Source: Clostridia bacterium (GTDB lineage Bacteria > Bacillota > Clostridia > Oscillospirales > Acutalibacteraceae). Taken from it: 36,573 nucleotides of DNA. Under the pieces are notes generated by a model. That model was given only the letters and a program-made list of their open reading frames with translations, made no database searches and was not told the origin of the DNA. The DNA is taken from positions 1-36,573 of the forward strand of contig JAUNIE010000008.1 in NCBI GenBank assembly GCA_030523605.1, written 5' to 3'. The position numbers were made by a program, and so were the translations under genes. Shown one piece after another: positions 16,430 through 23,728 of the stretch; position 1 is the stretch's first letter, and each line of letters begins with the position of its first letter.

Positions 16430-16840
16430 ATGAATATTGCACTTATCGCTCAAGATCCAAAAAAAGAATTAATGGTCAGATTTTGCATAGCTTACTGTGG
16501 TGTGCTTAAAAACCATAAGCTTTGCGCAACCGCATCGACAGGGAAAATGGTTTCGGATGCGACAGGACTTCATGTAATAAACTTTCTTAGCGGTCCTCAA
16601 GGAGGATGTCAACAGATTGCTTCTCGTGTTTCGTGCGGAGAAATAGATATGGTTATACTTTTAAGAGATTCGGTTCATCCGGAATTTGCATCTCGTGGCG
16701 AAGATGATCTCTTAAGACTTTGTGATATACACGTTGTCCCTGTTGCCACAAATATAGCAACTGCGGAAGTTTTGATTCATGGCCTTGAACGTGGCGATTT
16801 AGATTGGCGTAACGTCGGAAAACCCGTTCTTGAAAACTAA
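16430..16840 (+). CDS. Methylglyoxal-synthase-like protein, catalytic residues changed
   Basis: 136 residues with the MGS fold: IALIAQD, ATASTG phosphate loop (33-38), SGPQGG (54-59), then RLCDIHVVPVATNIATAEVLI. True MgsA makes methylglyoxal from dihydroxyacetone phosphate. Aligned by eye to E. coli MgsA recalled from memory, the catalytic Asp71 is Cys60, His19 is Gln8, His98 falls on Ala87 and Asp101 on Gly90; Asp20 (Asp9) and Asp91 (Asp80) remain. The phosphate pocket is largely kept, so it may bind a phosphorylated ligand without the classical reaction, like the MGS-like regulatory domains of CarB. Own promoter; GGAGG site before ATG. Confidence 0.8.
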   Translation: MNIALIAQDPKKELMVRFCIAYCGVLKNHKLCATASTGKMVSDATGLHVINFLSGPQGGCQQIASRVSCGEIDMVILLRDSVHPEFASRGEDDLLRLCDIHVVPVATNIATAEVLIHGLERGDLDWRNVGKPVLEN

Positions 16841-16858
16841 TTTTTGATAAATTTTTTA

Positions 16859-16908
16859 GGCTTCTCGGGACTTAGTGTTTTCAGGGAGGCCGTATTTTTT
16901 TGGAGCTG
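16859..16908 (+). terminator. Probable terminator
   Basis: Stem GGCTTCTC/GGGAGGCC with G-U pairs, long loop, then GTATTTTTTT. Confidence 0.55.
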
Positions 16909-16955
16909 TATTTTTTAGGATATAATTTTTGCTTTTGTTAAGGATGTGAATTAAC

Positions 16956-18236
16956 ATGAATTTGATTTCAAAGAGAATAAGAGGCATGCAAGATTTGTTG
17001 CCGCCGTCAAGTGCTATCTGGGAGGCTGTGGAAGAAGTTTTTAAGAGCGAGGCGTCAGTTTATGGGTTTAATCTGATTCGTACGCCGGTTCTTGAAAATA
17101 CTGAGCTTTTCGAGCGTTCTGCGGGCGATGAGTCGGACGTTGTACAAAAAGAGATGTATACTTTTGATGATAAAGGCGGAAGAAGTGTTTCGCTTAGGCC
17201 TGAGGGCACAGCGGGGGTGGTCCGTGCAGTACTGGAAAACGGGCTTCATAATGGTACTTTGCCGCTTAAGCTCATGTATATAACTTCTTGTTATAGATAC
17301 GAAAAACCTCAAGCGGGGCGTTTGAGAGAGTTTTTCCAGTTCGGAGCCGAAATTTTCGGTACGGAATCCGCACTTGCCGATGCGGAACTTATTATGCTGG
17401 GTAATTCTATTTTTAGTCGCCTGAAATTGCAAGGTATCAGTTTGCAGATTAATTCGATAGGATGCCCCGAATGCCGCAAGAAATATACAGATGCAATTAA
17501 GAAATATTTTGAAATTCATAAGTCTGATTTGTGCGAAACCTGCAGAGAAAGGCTTTATAAAAACCCGATGAGGATATTTGACTGTAAAAGTCCCGAATGT
17601 CAGCAAATCTGTAAAGATGCGCCTATAATTCTCGATTATATATGTGCCGACTGCAAAGAGCATTTTGAAAATTTAAAGAAATATCTTTCAGATGCGAAGA
17701 TTCCATTTTCTGTAAACCCCAGTATAGTTAGAGGCCTCGATTATTATTCACGCACGGTTTTTGAGTTTGTGTATAGTGATGGTGAAACTCCAATTACAGT
17801 TTGTGGCGGCGGCAGGTATGACGGCCTTGCGCAAGACCTTAGCGGCACGAGTTTACCTGCTCTAGGGTTTGGTATAGGTATTGAAAGAATTTTAATGGTT
17901 ATGGAAAAACAAAAACTGAACCCCGCCAAAAATAATTTCCCTGCGTTGTTCATAGCTTGTGCAGATAGTACGGCTCGTAGTTTTTCTCTGGAACTTGCCC
18001 AGAAACTGCGCCAGAATTCCATAAATACGCTGGTTGATATTTCCGAAAAACGTGTTAAACATCAGATGAAATATGCGGATAAAATAGGGGCGCATTATGT
18101 TTTGGTTGTGGGTAGCGATGAATTTGAAAACCGCAAAGCCCAGATTAAAGATATGCGCAGCGGAGAAAGCAAAGATATAAGTTTAGATGAAAATTTTGTG
18201 AGCAATTTTATAAATATAGTTTTGCAGAGTTCTTAA
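16956..18236 (+). CDS. hisS: Histidyl-tRNA synthetase
   Basis: 426 residues, class II synthetase charging tRNA-His. Motif 2 is YRYEKPQAGRLREFFQFG (about 112-130); LRPEGTAGVVRAV precedes it; the histidine motif is GLDYYSRTVFEF and motif 3 is ALGFGIGIERILM. Between them lies a Cys-rich insertion (CPECR, CETCRERL, CKSPECQQIC, CADCKEHF), known in many clostridial HisRS and probably zinc-binding. The C-terminal anticodon domain (about 325-426) is complete. Start with AAGGATGTG before the ATG. No T-box leader fits in the 115-base gap upstream. Confidence 0.96.
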   Translation: MNLISKRIRGMQDLLPPSSAIWEAVEEVFKSEASVYGFNLIRTPVLENTELFERSAGDESDVVQKEMYTFDDKGGRSVSLRPEGTAGVVRAVLENGLHNGTLPLKLMYITSCYRYEKPQAGRLREFFQFGAEIFGTESALADAELIMLGNSIFSRLKLQGISLQINSIGCPECRKKYTDAIKKYFEIHKSDLCETCRERLYKNPMRIFDCKSPECQQICKDAPIILDYICADCKEHFENLKKYLSDAKIPFSVNPSIVRGLDYYSRTVFEFVYSDGETPITVCGGGRYDGLAQDLSGTSLPALGFGIGIERILMVMEKQKLNPAKNNFPALFIACADSTARSFSLELAQKLRQNSINTLVDISEKRVKHQMKYADKIGAHYVLVVGSDEFENRKAQIKDMRSGESKDISLDENFVSNFINIVLQSS

Positions 18237-18261
18237 AGTTTAATTTTTAAAATAAAAATAG

Positions 18262-18296
18262 CCTCCGGAGTGTTATAATGCTCCGGAGGTTTTAAA
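18262..18296 (+). terminator. Bidirectional terminator after hisS
   Basis: Perfect 9-bp stem CCTCCGGAG/CTCCGGAGG, 10-base loop, TTTTAAAATT on the right and AAAATAAAAATA on the left, serving both hisS and the convergent glycosyltransferase gene. Confidence 0.85.
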
Positions 18297-18297
18297 A

Positions 18298-19242
18298 TTA
18301 CTTTGAAAAACCAAGCCATGTTTTTATTATAGGGAAAAATTCATCTTTATAAATTTTAAAATATATAATTTTTTTGTAAAATGGCAATCTTATTTTTCTG
18401 TCTTTATAATATGTATTTACATAATACCACATTTTGCTGTAATTGGTGATAACTTTTCTGAACGAGAAGTTGAACAGTGAGCTGTTGTTATTCATTCTGT
18501 AATTATAAAAAGTATAGGGTATATGTACGATTTTCTTGGCAAAAGGATATACGCACATATTAAAACACTCGTCACCGCAAACCTTAAGTTCTATATCGAA
18601 TCTAATATTATTATCTGTAATTAATGATCTTTTGTATAACTTATTCCAGACATATATACTGGCACGCTCTGTTTTGGCTTCGAACCAGTCTTCAAAAATT
18701 ATCTTGTTATTAAATTTGCAGTCGTTTCTAATAATTTTATTATTGCCTTCGGTAAAGTTGCGCCAGCCATACACGACAATATCTGCATCGTTTTCAATTA
18801 TACTGTTGTATGCCGTTTCGTACGCATTTTTATCTACATAGTCATCTTGGTCTACGAACGCAACGTACTCCCCTTTGGCTTCGTCAAGACCACGTTGTCT
18901 AGCTCCTGCTTCTCCCGAATTTTTTTGGTCTATTATTATTATACGAGGGTCTTTTTCCTGATGTTCTTTCAATTTATTAAGTGAATTATCTTTAGAACCA
19001 TCATTTACGCATATAATTTCTATGTCATTAAGTGTTTGGCTTGTTAGACTGTCAAGACATTTATCAAGATATTTTTCACCATTATAAACAGGTACAACAA
19101 CGCTAACTTTAGGTATTTGATAGTTAATTTCGTTACTTACATTTGTGTTTAATTCGTTGCTTTGCGCAAATACACCTGTTAAACATAAAGAACTTGCAAT
19201 TATAAATGAGTTTATATATGCTAAAACTTTTTTGACTTCCAT
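18298..19242 (-). CDS. Secreted family 2 glycosyltransferase
   Basis: 314 residues from ATG 19242 (GGGGG site; TTG 19257 overlaps it). Residues 1-26 form a Sec signal peptide (K4 K5, hydrophobic core, cleavage VFA/QS). A full GT-A family 2 domain starts at 44: KVSVVVPVYNG, VNDGSKDNS (79-87), AGARQRGLDEA and AFVDQDDYV with metal-binding DQDD at 131-134, then a GDE motif near 223 as catalytic-base region. The C-terminal part is basic and aromatic. It resembles EpsJ/capsule transferases, but those act in the cytoplasm where the nucleotide sugar is; a cleavable signal peptide is very unusual. It may glycosylate host targets. Alternative: the N-terminus is an uncleaved anchor with inside topology. 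Confidence 0.85.
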   Translation of the reverse strand: MEVKKVLAYINSFIIASSLCLTGVFAQSNELNTNVSNEINYQIPKVSVVVPVYNGEKYLDKCLDSLTSQTLNDIEIICVNDGSKDNSLNKLKEHQEKDPRIIIIDQKNSGEAGARQRGLDEAKGEYVAFVDQDDYVDKNAYETAYNSIIENDADIVVYGWRNFTEGNNKIIRNDCKFNNKIIFEDWFEAKTERASIYVWNKLYKRSLITDNNIRFDIELKVCGDECFNMCVYPFAKKIVHIPYTFYNYRMNNNSSLFNFSFRKVITNYSKMWYYVNTYYKDRKIRLPFYKKIIYFKIYKDEFFPIIKTWLGFSK

Positions 19243-19263
19243 TATTAAAACCCCCAATAATAT

Positions 19264-19292
19264 ATTTTACGGTGGTTTTAAATTTAAGTCAA
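19264..19292 (-). promoter_or_regulatory. Promoter of the secreted glycosyltransferase
   Basis: Minus strand TTGACT (19292-19287), 17-bp spacer, TAAAAT (19269-19264), directly after the stop of the upstream gene. Confidence 0.75.
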
Positions 19293-19301
19293 TACCAAAT
19301 A

Positions 19302-19958
19302 TCAACTGCTGCTGGTATTGCTGCCTTTCATTTTTTCTATTATTTGCGGGTTGGTAACTATTCCCCAATACGGCAGGCCTTCATAAACGGTGTCTTTCAC
19401 ACTTTTATCGACTAAATTATGTAGGTTTACGGGGAAATAATCATAAAAAGGAATGTAGTCGCAAAAATCCTCGTTGCTCTCGAGCAAATCTTTGAAAGAT
19501 GTGCCATCTCCGAGTGTGCCTTTTTCAAGCGCTTTTCTGGAAATTACAGAACAGAAATTAAGTCCCAAATAATACCTAAGAGTACTGTGGCTGCGAATTT
19601 TTTTCTTATAATATTTGGTGGTTTCCGAAAAATCGCCCCTTATATATGTTGCTCGGGTGTAAAAACTATAGCTTTTTTTGGGTTTTGTGCCGTCTTTTTT
19701 CTGTTTGTAAAGCCATTCATTAAAAGTGTTTATATTTTTCATATATTTGCTCGGGACTTCCTGTTCATAGGAGGCGCTGTGCCCCCAGAAAAAGTAATGC
19801 CATTTACCATACTCATCTTGTGATATTATGGAGTTGTGTCCGGGACTTTTGGGACTTTTTGATGTGATGAGTATAGCATCTGCTTTGGCGATACCCGCAA
19901 ACATTGTCGCAACTAAAGCAAAAATTATTGATAAATTCAAAAATCTGAGTTTTTTCAT
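19302..19958 (-). CDS. Secreted protein, possible permuted papain-like (NlpC/P60-type) hydrolase
   Basis: 218 residues from ATG 19958 with GGAGG upstream; the ATG at 19970 overlaps that site. Signal peptide 1-26 (IIFALVATMFAGIAKA). The mature part begins ILITSKSPKSPGHNS (His41) with YGKWHYFFWGH, and later YLGLNFCSVISRKALEKG (Cys136). A His-first, Cys-later order with a GHxx strand and a C-S/T-x-x-x-x-x-A-L helix is the arrangement of circularly permuted NlpC/P60 and RHS-tail papain-like enzymes, so a cysteine hydrolase is plausible but unproven. Own consensus promoter. If active, substrates could be host or wall amides or esters. Confidence 0.5.
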   Translation of the reverse strand: MKKLRFLNLSIIFALVATMFAGIAKADAILITSKSPKSPGHNSIISQDEYGKWHYFFWGHSASYEQEVPSKYMKNINTFNEWLYKQKKDGTKPKKSYSFYTRATYIRGDFSETTKYYKKKIRSHSTLRYYLGLNFCSVISRKALEKGTLGDGTSFKDLLESNEDFCDYIPFYDYFPVNLHNLVDKSVKDTVYEGLPYWGIVTNPQIIEKMKGSNTSSS

Positions 19959-19986
19959 TTTTGCCTCCATAGATTATTGTAATTAC

Positions 19987-20015
19987 ATTATAACATTTAT
20001 TTAATGTAAAGTCAA
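19987..20015 (-). promoter_or_regulatory. Promoter of the 19302-19958 gene
   Basis: Minus strand TTGACT (20015-20010), 17-bp spacer, TATAAT (19992-19987), extended TGT. Confidence 0.8.
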
Positions 20016-20042
20016 GAAAAATAGAAATTTTTAAAAAATTAT

Positions 20043-20071
20043 TTGACTTATATAAGTAAAAATGGTATTAT
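20043..20071 (+). promoter_or_regulatory. Promoter of the transglutaminase-like gene
   Basis: TTGACT 20043-20048, 17-bp spacer, TATTAT 20066-20071; divergent from the preceding promoter. Confidence 0.75.
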
Positions 20072-20108
20072 TGAAACACTAAAAAATTATTAAAAGAGGT
20101 AAAGTGTT

Positions 20109-21068
20109 ATGAAAAATTGGCTACTTAGAATTTTTATCATAGTTTCGGTTTCAATTATGGGTAGCGGTGCCGTATTTGCTGCGGGGCGCCCTATGACTTC
20201 ACCGGAGCAGGATGCATTTGTCGCAGAGCTAAAAAAGTGGGTAGACGATTATGCTTTAAAAAAGTATGAGCCTCTCAGATCTGGATTTTCGCCAAAAAAT
20301 TTAGAAGCGGAAGTGATTTCTGATATCGCCGGTTGGGACGGCCACAGCGGTTTATTTGGAGAAGTGGAATGCCTTGGCTCCGGTGAGCCGTGGGAAGACG
20401 CCGGCCGTACGGGTATGAAAACGTTTGGAGAAGCGCTTCAGATGTATCACGATTATATTGCAAAAGGTTCCCCGCTTTGTTATCGTGGTTTTGCTTCATA
20501 TGTTTTCCAAGAACTTAAAAATCGTGGAATTGAGTGCTGCTATGCAAAAATCAGTTTCAATTCCAAGTTTAGTAATCCTGCTTATATGGATGCGATGCTG
20601 AGTGCACGTAGGATGAAAAAAACTACCGAAAATATTGAAATAATTAAAAAAGCTATTAAAAAAAATCAGCCGACTGAACCCCATGATGTTGTGATATACA
20701 GTACTGATACAGGTAAATTTGTTTGCGATTTTACTCAGGCGGTTATTATGTCTCTCAGATACAAATACGGCAGAGAAAAAGTCCAAGAAGAGGCGAAGCT
20801 TATCAATTGCGGATATACCGATATGATGCGTTTTGCAAGGGTCCCTCTGGAAGAATATATAAGATTCTATGTTGACCACTCTTCTGCAATAACGAAGTGT
20901 TCACCTGATCGCAGTTATGTTGGAGTAGCCGATAAACCGTTCGTTATGTTAGACGTAGATGCTCACCCTGAGTTGCTAATGCAGCGTGCGTGCGAAGTGT
21001 ATGACCACTTCAGAAAGCTTGAAGATTATGAGAAAATAGCCATATTAGGGCAGACATCAAGAAAGTAA
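20109..21068 (+). CDS. Secreted transglutaminase-like cysteine hydrolase
   Basis: 319 residues, ATG behind AGAGGTAAAG. Signal peptide 1-25 (IFIIVSVSIMGSGAVFA/AG). The core reads GSPLCYRGFASYVFQELKNRGI with Cys124 at the N-terminus of a helix, then EPHDVVIY with His192, then KFVCDFTQ with Asp207: the ordered Cys-His-Asp triad of the transglutaminase/papain-like superfamily. No wall-binding domain is present. It could be a protease, a deamidase or a transglutaminase; secreted members in host-associated bacteria often attack host proteins. The 60-residue insert between Cys and His is basic and helical. Its own promoter and terminator make it monocistronic. Confidence 0.65.
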   Translation: MKNWLLRIFIIVSVSIMGSGAVFAAGRPMTSPEQDAFVAELKKWVDDYALKKYEPLRSGFSPKNLEAEVISDIAGWDGHSGLFGEVECLGSGEPWEDAGRTGMKTFGEALQMYHDYIAKGSPLCYRGFASYVFQELKNRGIECCYAKISFNSKFSNPAYMDAMLSARRMKKTTENIEIIKKAIKKNQPTEPHDVVIYSTDTGKFVCDFTQAVIMSLRYKYGREKVQEEAKLINCGYTDMMRFARVPLEEYIRFYVDHSSAITKCSPDRSYVGVADKPFVMLDVDAHPELLMQRACEVYDHFRKLEDYEKIAILGQTSRK

Positions 21069-21107
21069 TTTCTGCCATATTTTGAATTTTATAAAAGAAA
21101 ATGGAAC

Positions 21108-21158
21108 AGCGCCGAATCTAGGAAAGTATCCCAGGTTTGGCGCTTGATTTTGTTATTT
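21108..21158 (+). terminator. Bidirectional terminator
   Basis: 12-bp stem AGCGCCGAATCT/AGGTTTGGCGCT with two G-U pairs, then TGATTTTGTTATTTTT; the left flank is A-rich, so it can also end the convergent gene. Confidence 0.8.
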
Positions 21159-22142
21159 TTCCATTTGGAGTGCATCCTGAGCATTTTGATATGCTTCTGC
21201 AGCAAAGGCTTCATAGATAATGGCGCCACTTTTTGCGCAAATTTTATCTTTTTTATATGTTTCTATCCATGCTTCGTAAACAGCTTGTTTGTTGCATTTA
21301 TCACATTTAAATAGCCATTCCTGACGATTAGCTTCGGCGAATGCTTGATAAGCTTCCCATGAATTAGTGTAAAAAAAACTATCTTTTAATGCTTGGTCGT
21401 TTTTTACTTTTTCCCAGGCTTCAGCGACAATTTCCGGATTGCTGTATGAACAGTACTCAAGACGTTTGGCGTTAGCATATGCATCATACGATGGCTTTTT
21501 GCCTATAAGATCGGCCCATGCTTCCGCACACCGCTTGTTCTTGTTATCAGCGTTATAAATTCTGTGAGTGCTGGGGTCATAACACATACTCATTGGAATT
21601 AAATATTCATTATATTTGGCATTCATTTCTGCCGCTTTGGCGCTGTTTATTTGATAACCATAACTTGTTTTATCGCTTTCAAATTGTTTGGCTCGTTCGC
21701 TATATGCTTTTGACGCATTATAAAAATTATCAGCAGCTTTTCCATCATTATGAGTAGGCAATATTTCGTTTTTTTCATCAAATTTGAAAAGGCATCTGTA
21801 ATAATCACCTAAATGTTCGTAGTATTCTGCGGTTTCGCCCTTTGAATTTTTTTCTTTTTCTGCTGCTTTAAGATATAAATCGGCGACGTCTTTCCAGCTT
21901 TTAATATTGCACTCGCTTTCAGGTGTGGTTGCTTTTGTGGTTGTGTTAGCGCTGTCTGGGTTTTTAATGGCTTTGCTTATCAGAATTGCGACGGGTGGCA
22001 CGATTGCTATAATTCCTACTCCTGCGCCCAAAAGAGAATACTTGATTAATTTTTGTGTATCCGATTTTGTGGTTGCCGAAGCGTGTGCGCTGCTAGATAA
22101 AAGCAAGGCTGACAGCGCCGTGGTAATAAATTTTTTATTCAT
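21153..22142 (-). CDS. Exported helical-repeat protein with N-terminal membrane segment
   Basis: 329 residues from ATG 22142 (GAAAGGA site; upstream ATG 22160 has none). Residues 1-23 are a signal peptide, then about 15 residues, then a glycine-rich hydrophobic segment (YSLLGAGVGIIAIVPPVAILI), the same plan as the macrodomain protein at 7371 (MNKK start, SAKSDS/TKSDT, GxGVGI). Residues 80-180 are TPR-like helices (KDVADLYLKAAEKEKN, YEHLGDYYRCLF, AADNFYNASKAYSERA). The C-terminal third has degenerate repeats of about 40 residues around AEAW and A-Y-x-A-x-A-x-A with CxxC pairs. Probably a protein-binding scaffold held at or released from the membrane; no enzyme motif is seen. Confidence 0.65.
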   Translation of the reverse strand: MNKKFITTALSALLLSSSAHASATTKSDTQKLIKYSLLGAGVGIIAIVPPVAILISKAIKNPDSANTTTKATTPESECNIKSWKDVADLYLKAAEKEKNSKGETAEYYEHLGDYYRCLFKFDEKNEILPTHNDGKAADNFYNASKAYSERAKQFESDKTSYGYQINSAKAAEMNAKYNEYLIPMSMCYDPSTHRIYNADNKNKRCAEAWADLIGKKPSYDAYANAKRLEYCSYSNPEIVAEAWEKVKNDQALKDSFFYTNSWEAYQAFAEANRQEWLFKCDKCNKQAVYEAWIETYKKDKICAKSGAIIYEAFAAEAYQNAQDALQMEK

Positions 22143-22196
22143 AACTTTATATCCTTTCAAAATTGAACATTAAACATATTTTTATGATTTTGTAAC

Positions 22197-22225
22197 ATTA
22201 TATCAACTTTTCGGATTATTGTCAA
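22197..22225 (-). promoter_or_regulatory. Consensus promoter of the helical-repeat gene
   Basis: Minus strand TTGACA (22225-22220), 17-bp spacer, TATAAT (22202-22197). Confidence 0.85.
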
Positions 22226-22263
22226 TACTATTTAAATATTAAAATATCCCGACAAGTTTTGTA

Positions 22264-22296
22264 TAAAAAAGAATGTATTGCCTTGGACAATACATT
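22264..22296 (-). terminator. Terminator of tRNA-Leu
   Basis: Perfect 9-bp stem AATGTATTG/CAATACATT with 7-base loop; on the minus strand it is followed by CTTTTTTA. Confidence 0.85.
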
Positions 22297-22318
22297 TTCA
22301 GATAGTTAATTATAAAGT

Positions 22319-22405
22319 TGGTGCGGATAACAGGAGTTGAACCTGCAAGAACTTGCGTTCACATGGACCTGAACCATGCGCGTCTGCCAATTCCGCCATA
22401 TCCGC
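22319..22405 (-). tRNA. tRNA-Leu (CAG)
   Basis: 87 nt including an encoded CCA. The acceptor stem pairs GCGGATA with TATCCGC, discriminator A. The anticodon arm is CATGG-TTCAGGT-CCATG, giving anticodon CAG. A long variable arm (GAACGCAAGTTC) and a T arm with GGTTCAACTCC confirm the class II leucine type. Confidence 0.95.
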
Positions 22406-22419
22406 AAAATCACAAGTAT

Positions 22420-22448
22420 ATTTTAACACAGTATTTATTTTATTACAA
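22420..22448 (-). promoter_or_regulatory. Promoter of tRNA-Leu
   Basis: Minus strand TTGTAA (22448-22443), 17-bp spacer, TAAAAT (22425-22420), 15 bases before the tRNA. Confidence 0.65.
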
Positions 22449-22458
22449 GTTGAAATTT

Positions 22459-23409
22459 TTAGGTTTGGGGTTCTATTTTTCTCAGCAAAATTATATTATG
22501 GTGTTTTTTGAGATGCTTTATGACCACATCTTTGCACTGTTTATTTATCGACGCAAGACGGCGGTAAAGAATTTCGCTTCTGCGCTGGGTTTTGTAATTT
22601 TTAAAGTATTTAATCGCCTCGTCGCATGATTTTTCGTCATCAATTATATTAAGACCATTTTCTATACTTTTATAGATGGAATTTTCGAGTTTTTCACGTT
22701 TTTCAAAATCCCTTTCTCTGTCTGCTTTTTTGCATAGGTTGGATATATTACCATCATCTTTTATATAATAAGTGGCTTTTTTTCTGAATTGATTTTTGTT
22801 GTTGTTAACATATTCAAGAACATACCTTGTGCTGCTGTGTGTGGTGTTGCTGAAAATTACAACTTCAGCATTCAAAATCAGAGAAGGCGAAGCGAACACT
22901 TTTTCCACAAGACTGTAAATTACCATATCATTGCTGAGTTTTTGCTCTATTTCAAAATTATCAACTAATTTTTCGAGTCTGTTGATTGGTCCTGCGTATG
23001 GGTCGGCGTATATTACTTCTTCAAGTTTTATTCTATTTCCGAATTTTTTCTTCAAAAAATCATAAATATTTTTTGCGATAATTCCTCCACGGCTGTGTCC
23101 ACGGATGGCGACTGTGATTTCGATTTTAAGGTCTATCATTACGGAAATCATATCTTTAAGAATTTTCTTGGCGGAATTTGTGATATTTTTTATGCTTAGC
23201 GTACCTATATCAAGTATATTTGGACCCGAAAATGTTAAGTTAATTTCGGCTTTTTCGTTTTTCGATGTTTGTTCTACGTATATATTTTCATTTCCACTGT
23301 ATGGATTGCCGGCGCCAGGTTCTTTTTTGGCAACGTATGTAGAACCTAAAAAATTTATATTTATTTTTGCCCATTCTGTTTCATTCGAATTTATAAGTAA
23401 ATTTGGCAT
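22459..23409 (-). CDS. Alpha/beta hydrolase (lipase-like), DUF2235-like signature
   Basis: 316 residues, ATG with GGGAGGA site. The nucleophile elbow is VAIRGHSRGGIIAKNIYDFL with Ser106; YADPYAGP gives Asp136 and SNTTHSS gives His191, a Ser-Asp-His order compatible with lipases. The GHSRGG elbow is like that of the DUF2235/Tle phospholipase group, where Arg follows the Ser. No signal peptide or membrane helix, so cytoplasmic or exported otherwise. The last 100 residues are very charged and helical and are not part of the hydrolase fold. The N-terminus (residues 30-60) is Gly/Asn-rich. Substrate unknown. The nearest signals are its own promoter and a tRNA gene on each side. Confidence 0.6.
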   Translation of the reverse strand: MPNLLINSNETEWAKININFLGSTYVAKKEPGAGNPYSGNENIYVEQTSKNEKAEINLTFSGPNILDIGTLSIKNITNSAKKILKDMISVMIDLKIEITVAIRGHSRGGIIAKNIYDFLKKKFGNRIKLEEVIYADPYAGPINRLEKLVDNFEIEQKLSNDMVIYSLVEKVFASPSLILNAEVVIFSNTTHSSTRYVLEYVNNNKNQFRKKATYYIKDDGNISNLCKKADRERDFEKREKLENSIYKSIENGLNIIDDEKSCDEAIKYFKNYKTQRRSEILYRRLASINKQCKDVVIKHLKKHHNIILLRKIEPQT

Positions 23410-23443
23410 AAATTCCTCCCATAGTAATGCGCTATATTTTGAG

Positions 23444-23471
23444 TTTATATCTTTACAATATAAAATGTCAA
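23444..23471 (-). promoter_or_regulatory. Promoter of the alpha/beta hydrolase gene
   Basis: Minus strand TTGACA (23471-23466), 16-bp spacer, TATAAA (23449-23444). Confidence 0.65.
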
Positions 23472-23515
23472 ATATAAATATATAAAATCATTTTTTGTTT
23501 ATAATAAATTCATAC

Positions 23516-23544
23516 TTTACAAACAGCGCAAAATATAGTAAACT
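23516..23544 (+). promoter_or_regulatory. Promoter of tRNA-Ala
   Basis: TTTACA 23516-23521, 17-bp spacer, TAAACT 23539-23544, 13 bases before the tRNA. Confidence 0.5.
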
Positions 23545-23557
23545 ATAAATGTAGTTT

Positions 23558-23633
23558 GGGCTTATAGCTCAGTTGGTAGAGCGCTGCGTTCGCAATGCAG
23601 AGGCCAGGGGTTCGAATCCCCTTAAGTCCACCA
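23558..23633 (+). tRNA. tRNA-Ala (CGC)
   Basis: 76 nt with encoded CCA. Acceptor GGGCTTA/TAAGTCC keeps the G3-U70 wobble that defines alanine identity. The anticodon arm CTGCG-TTCGCAA-TGCAG gives anticodon CGC. D arm AGCTCAGTTGGTAGAGC and T arm CAGGGGTTCGAATCCCCTT are canonical. Confidence 0.96.
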
Positions 23634-23639
23634 TATGAT

Positions 23640-23679
23640 GCCGCACAGATGTAAAATCCGTGTGGCTGTTTGTATTTTA
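23640..23679 (+). terminator. Probable terminator of tRNA-Ala
   Basis: 11-position stem GCCGCACAGAT/ATCCGTGTGGC with one mismatch, loop GTAAA, then TGTTTGTATTTT. Confidence 0.6.
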
Positions 23680-23728
23680 TAAACGGTTGTTTTTGGTATA
23701 GCTTTTGGACGGCGAAGGATGAAATTTT

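Noticed and set aside
16841..16955. T-box leader before hisS
   Set aside because: The gap is only 115 bases, mostly a terminator, and has no T-box sequence.
17055..17663. Minus-strand ORF of 202 codons inside hisS
   Set aside because: Fully inside a strongly conserved gene, no motif, no promoter or ribosome site.
22318..22629. Plus-strand ORF of 103 codons
   Set aside because: It starts inside tRNA-Leu and runs antisense to the hydrolase gene.
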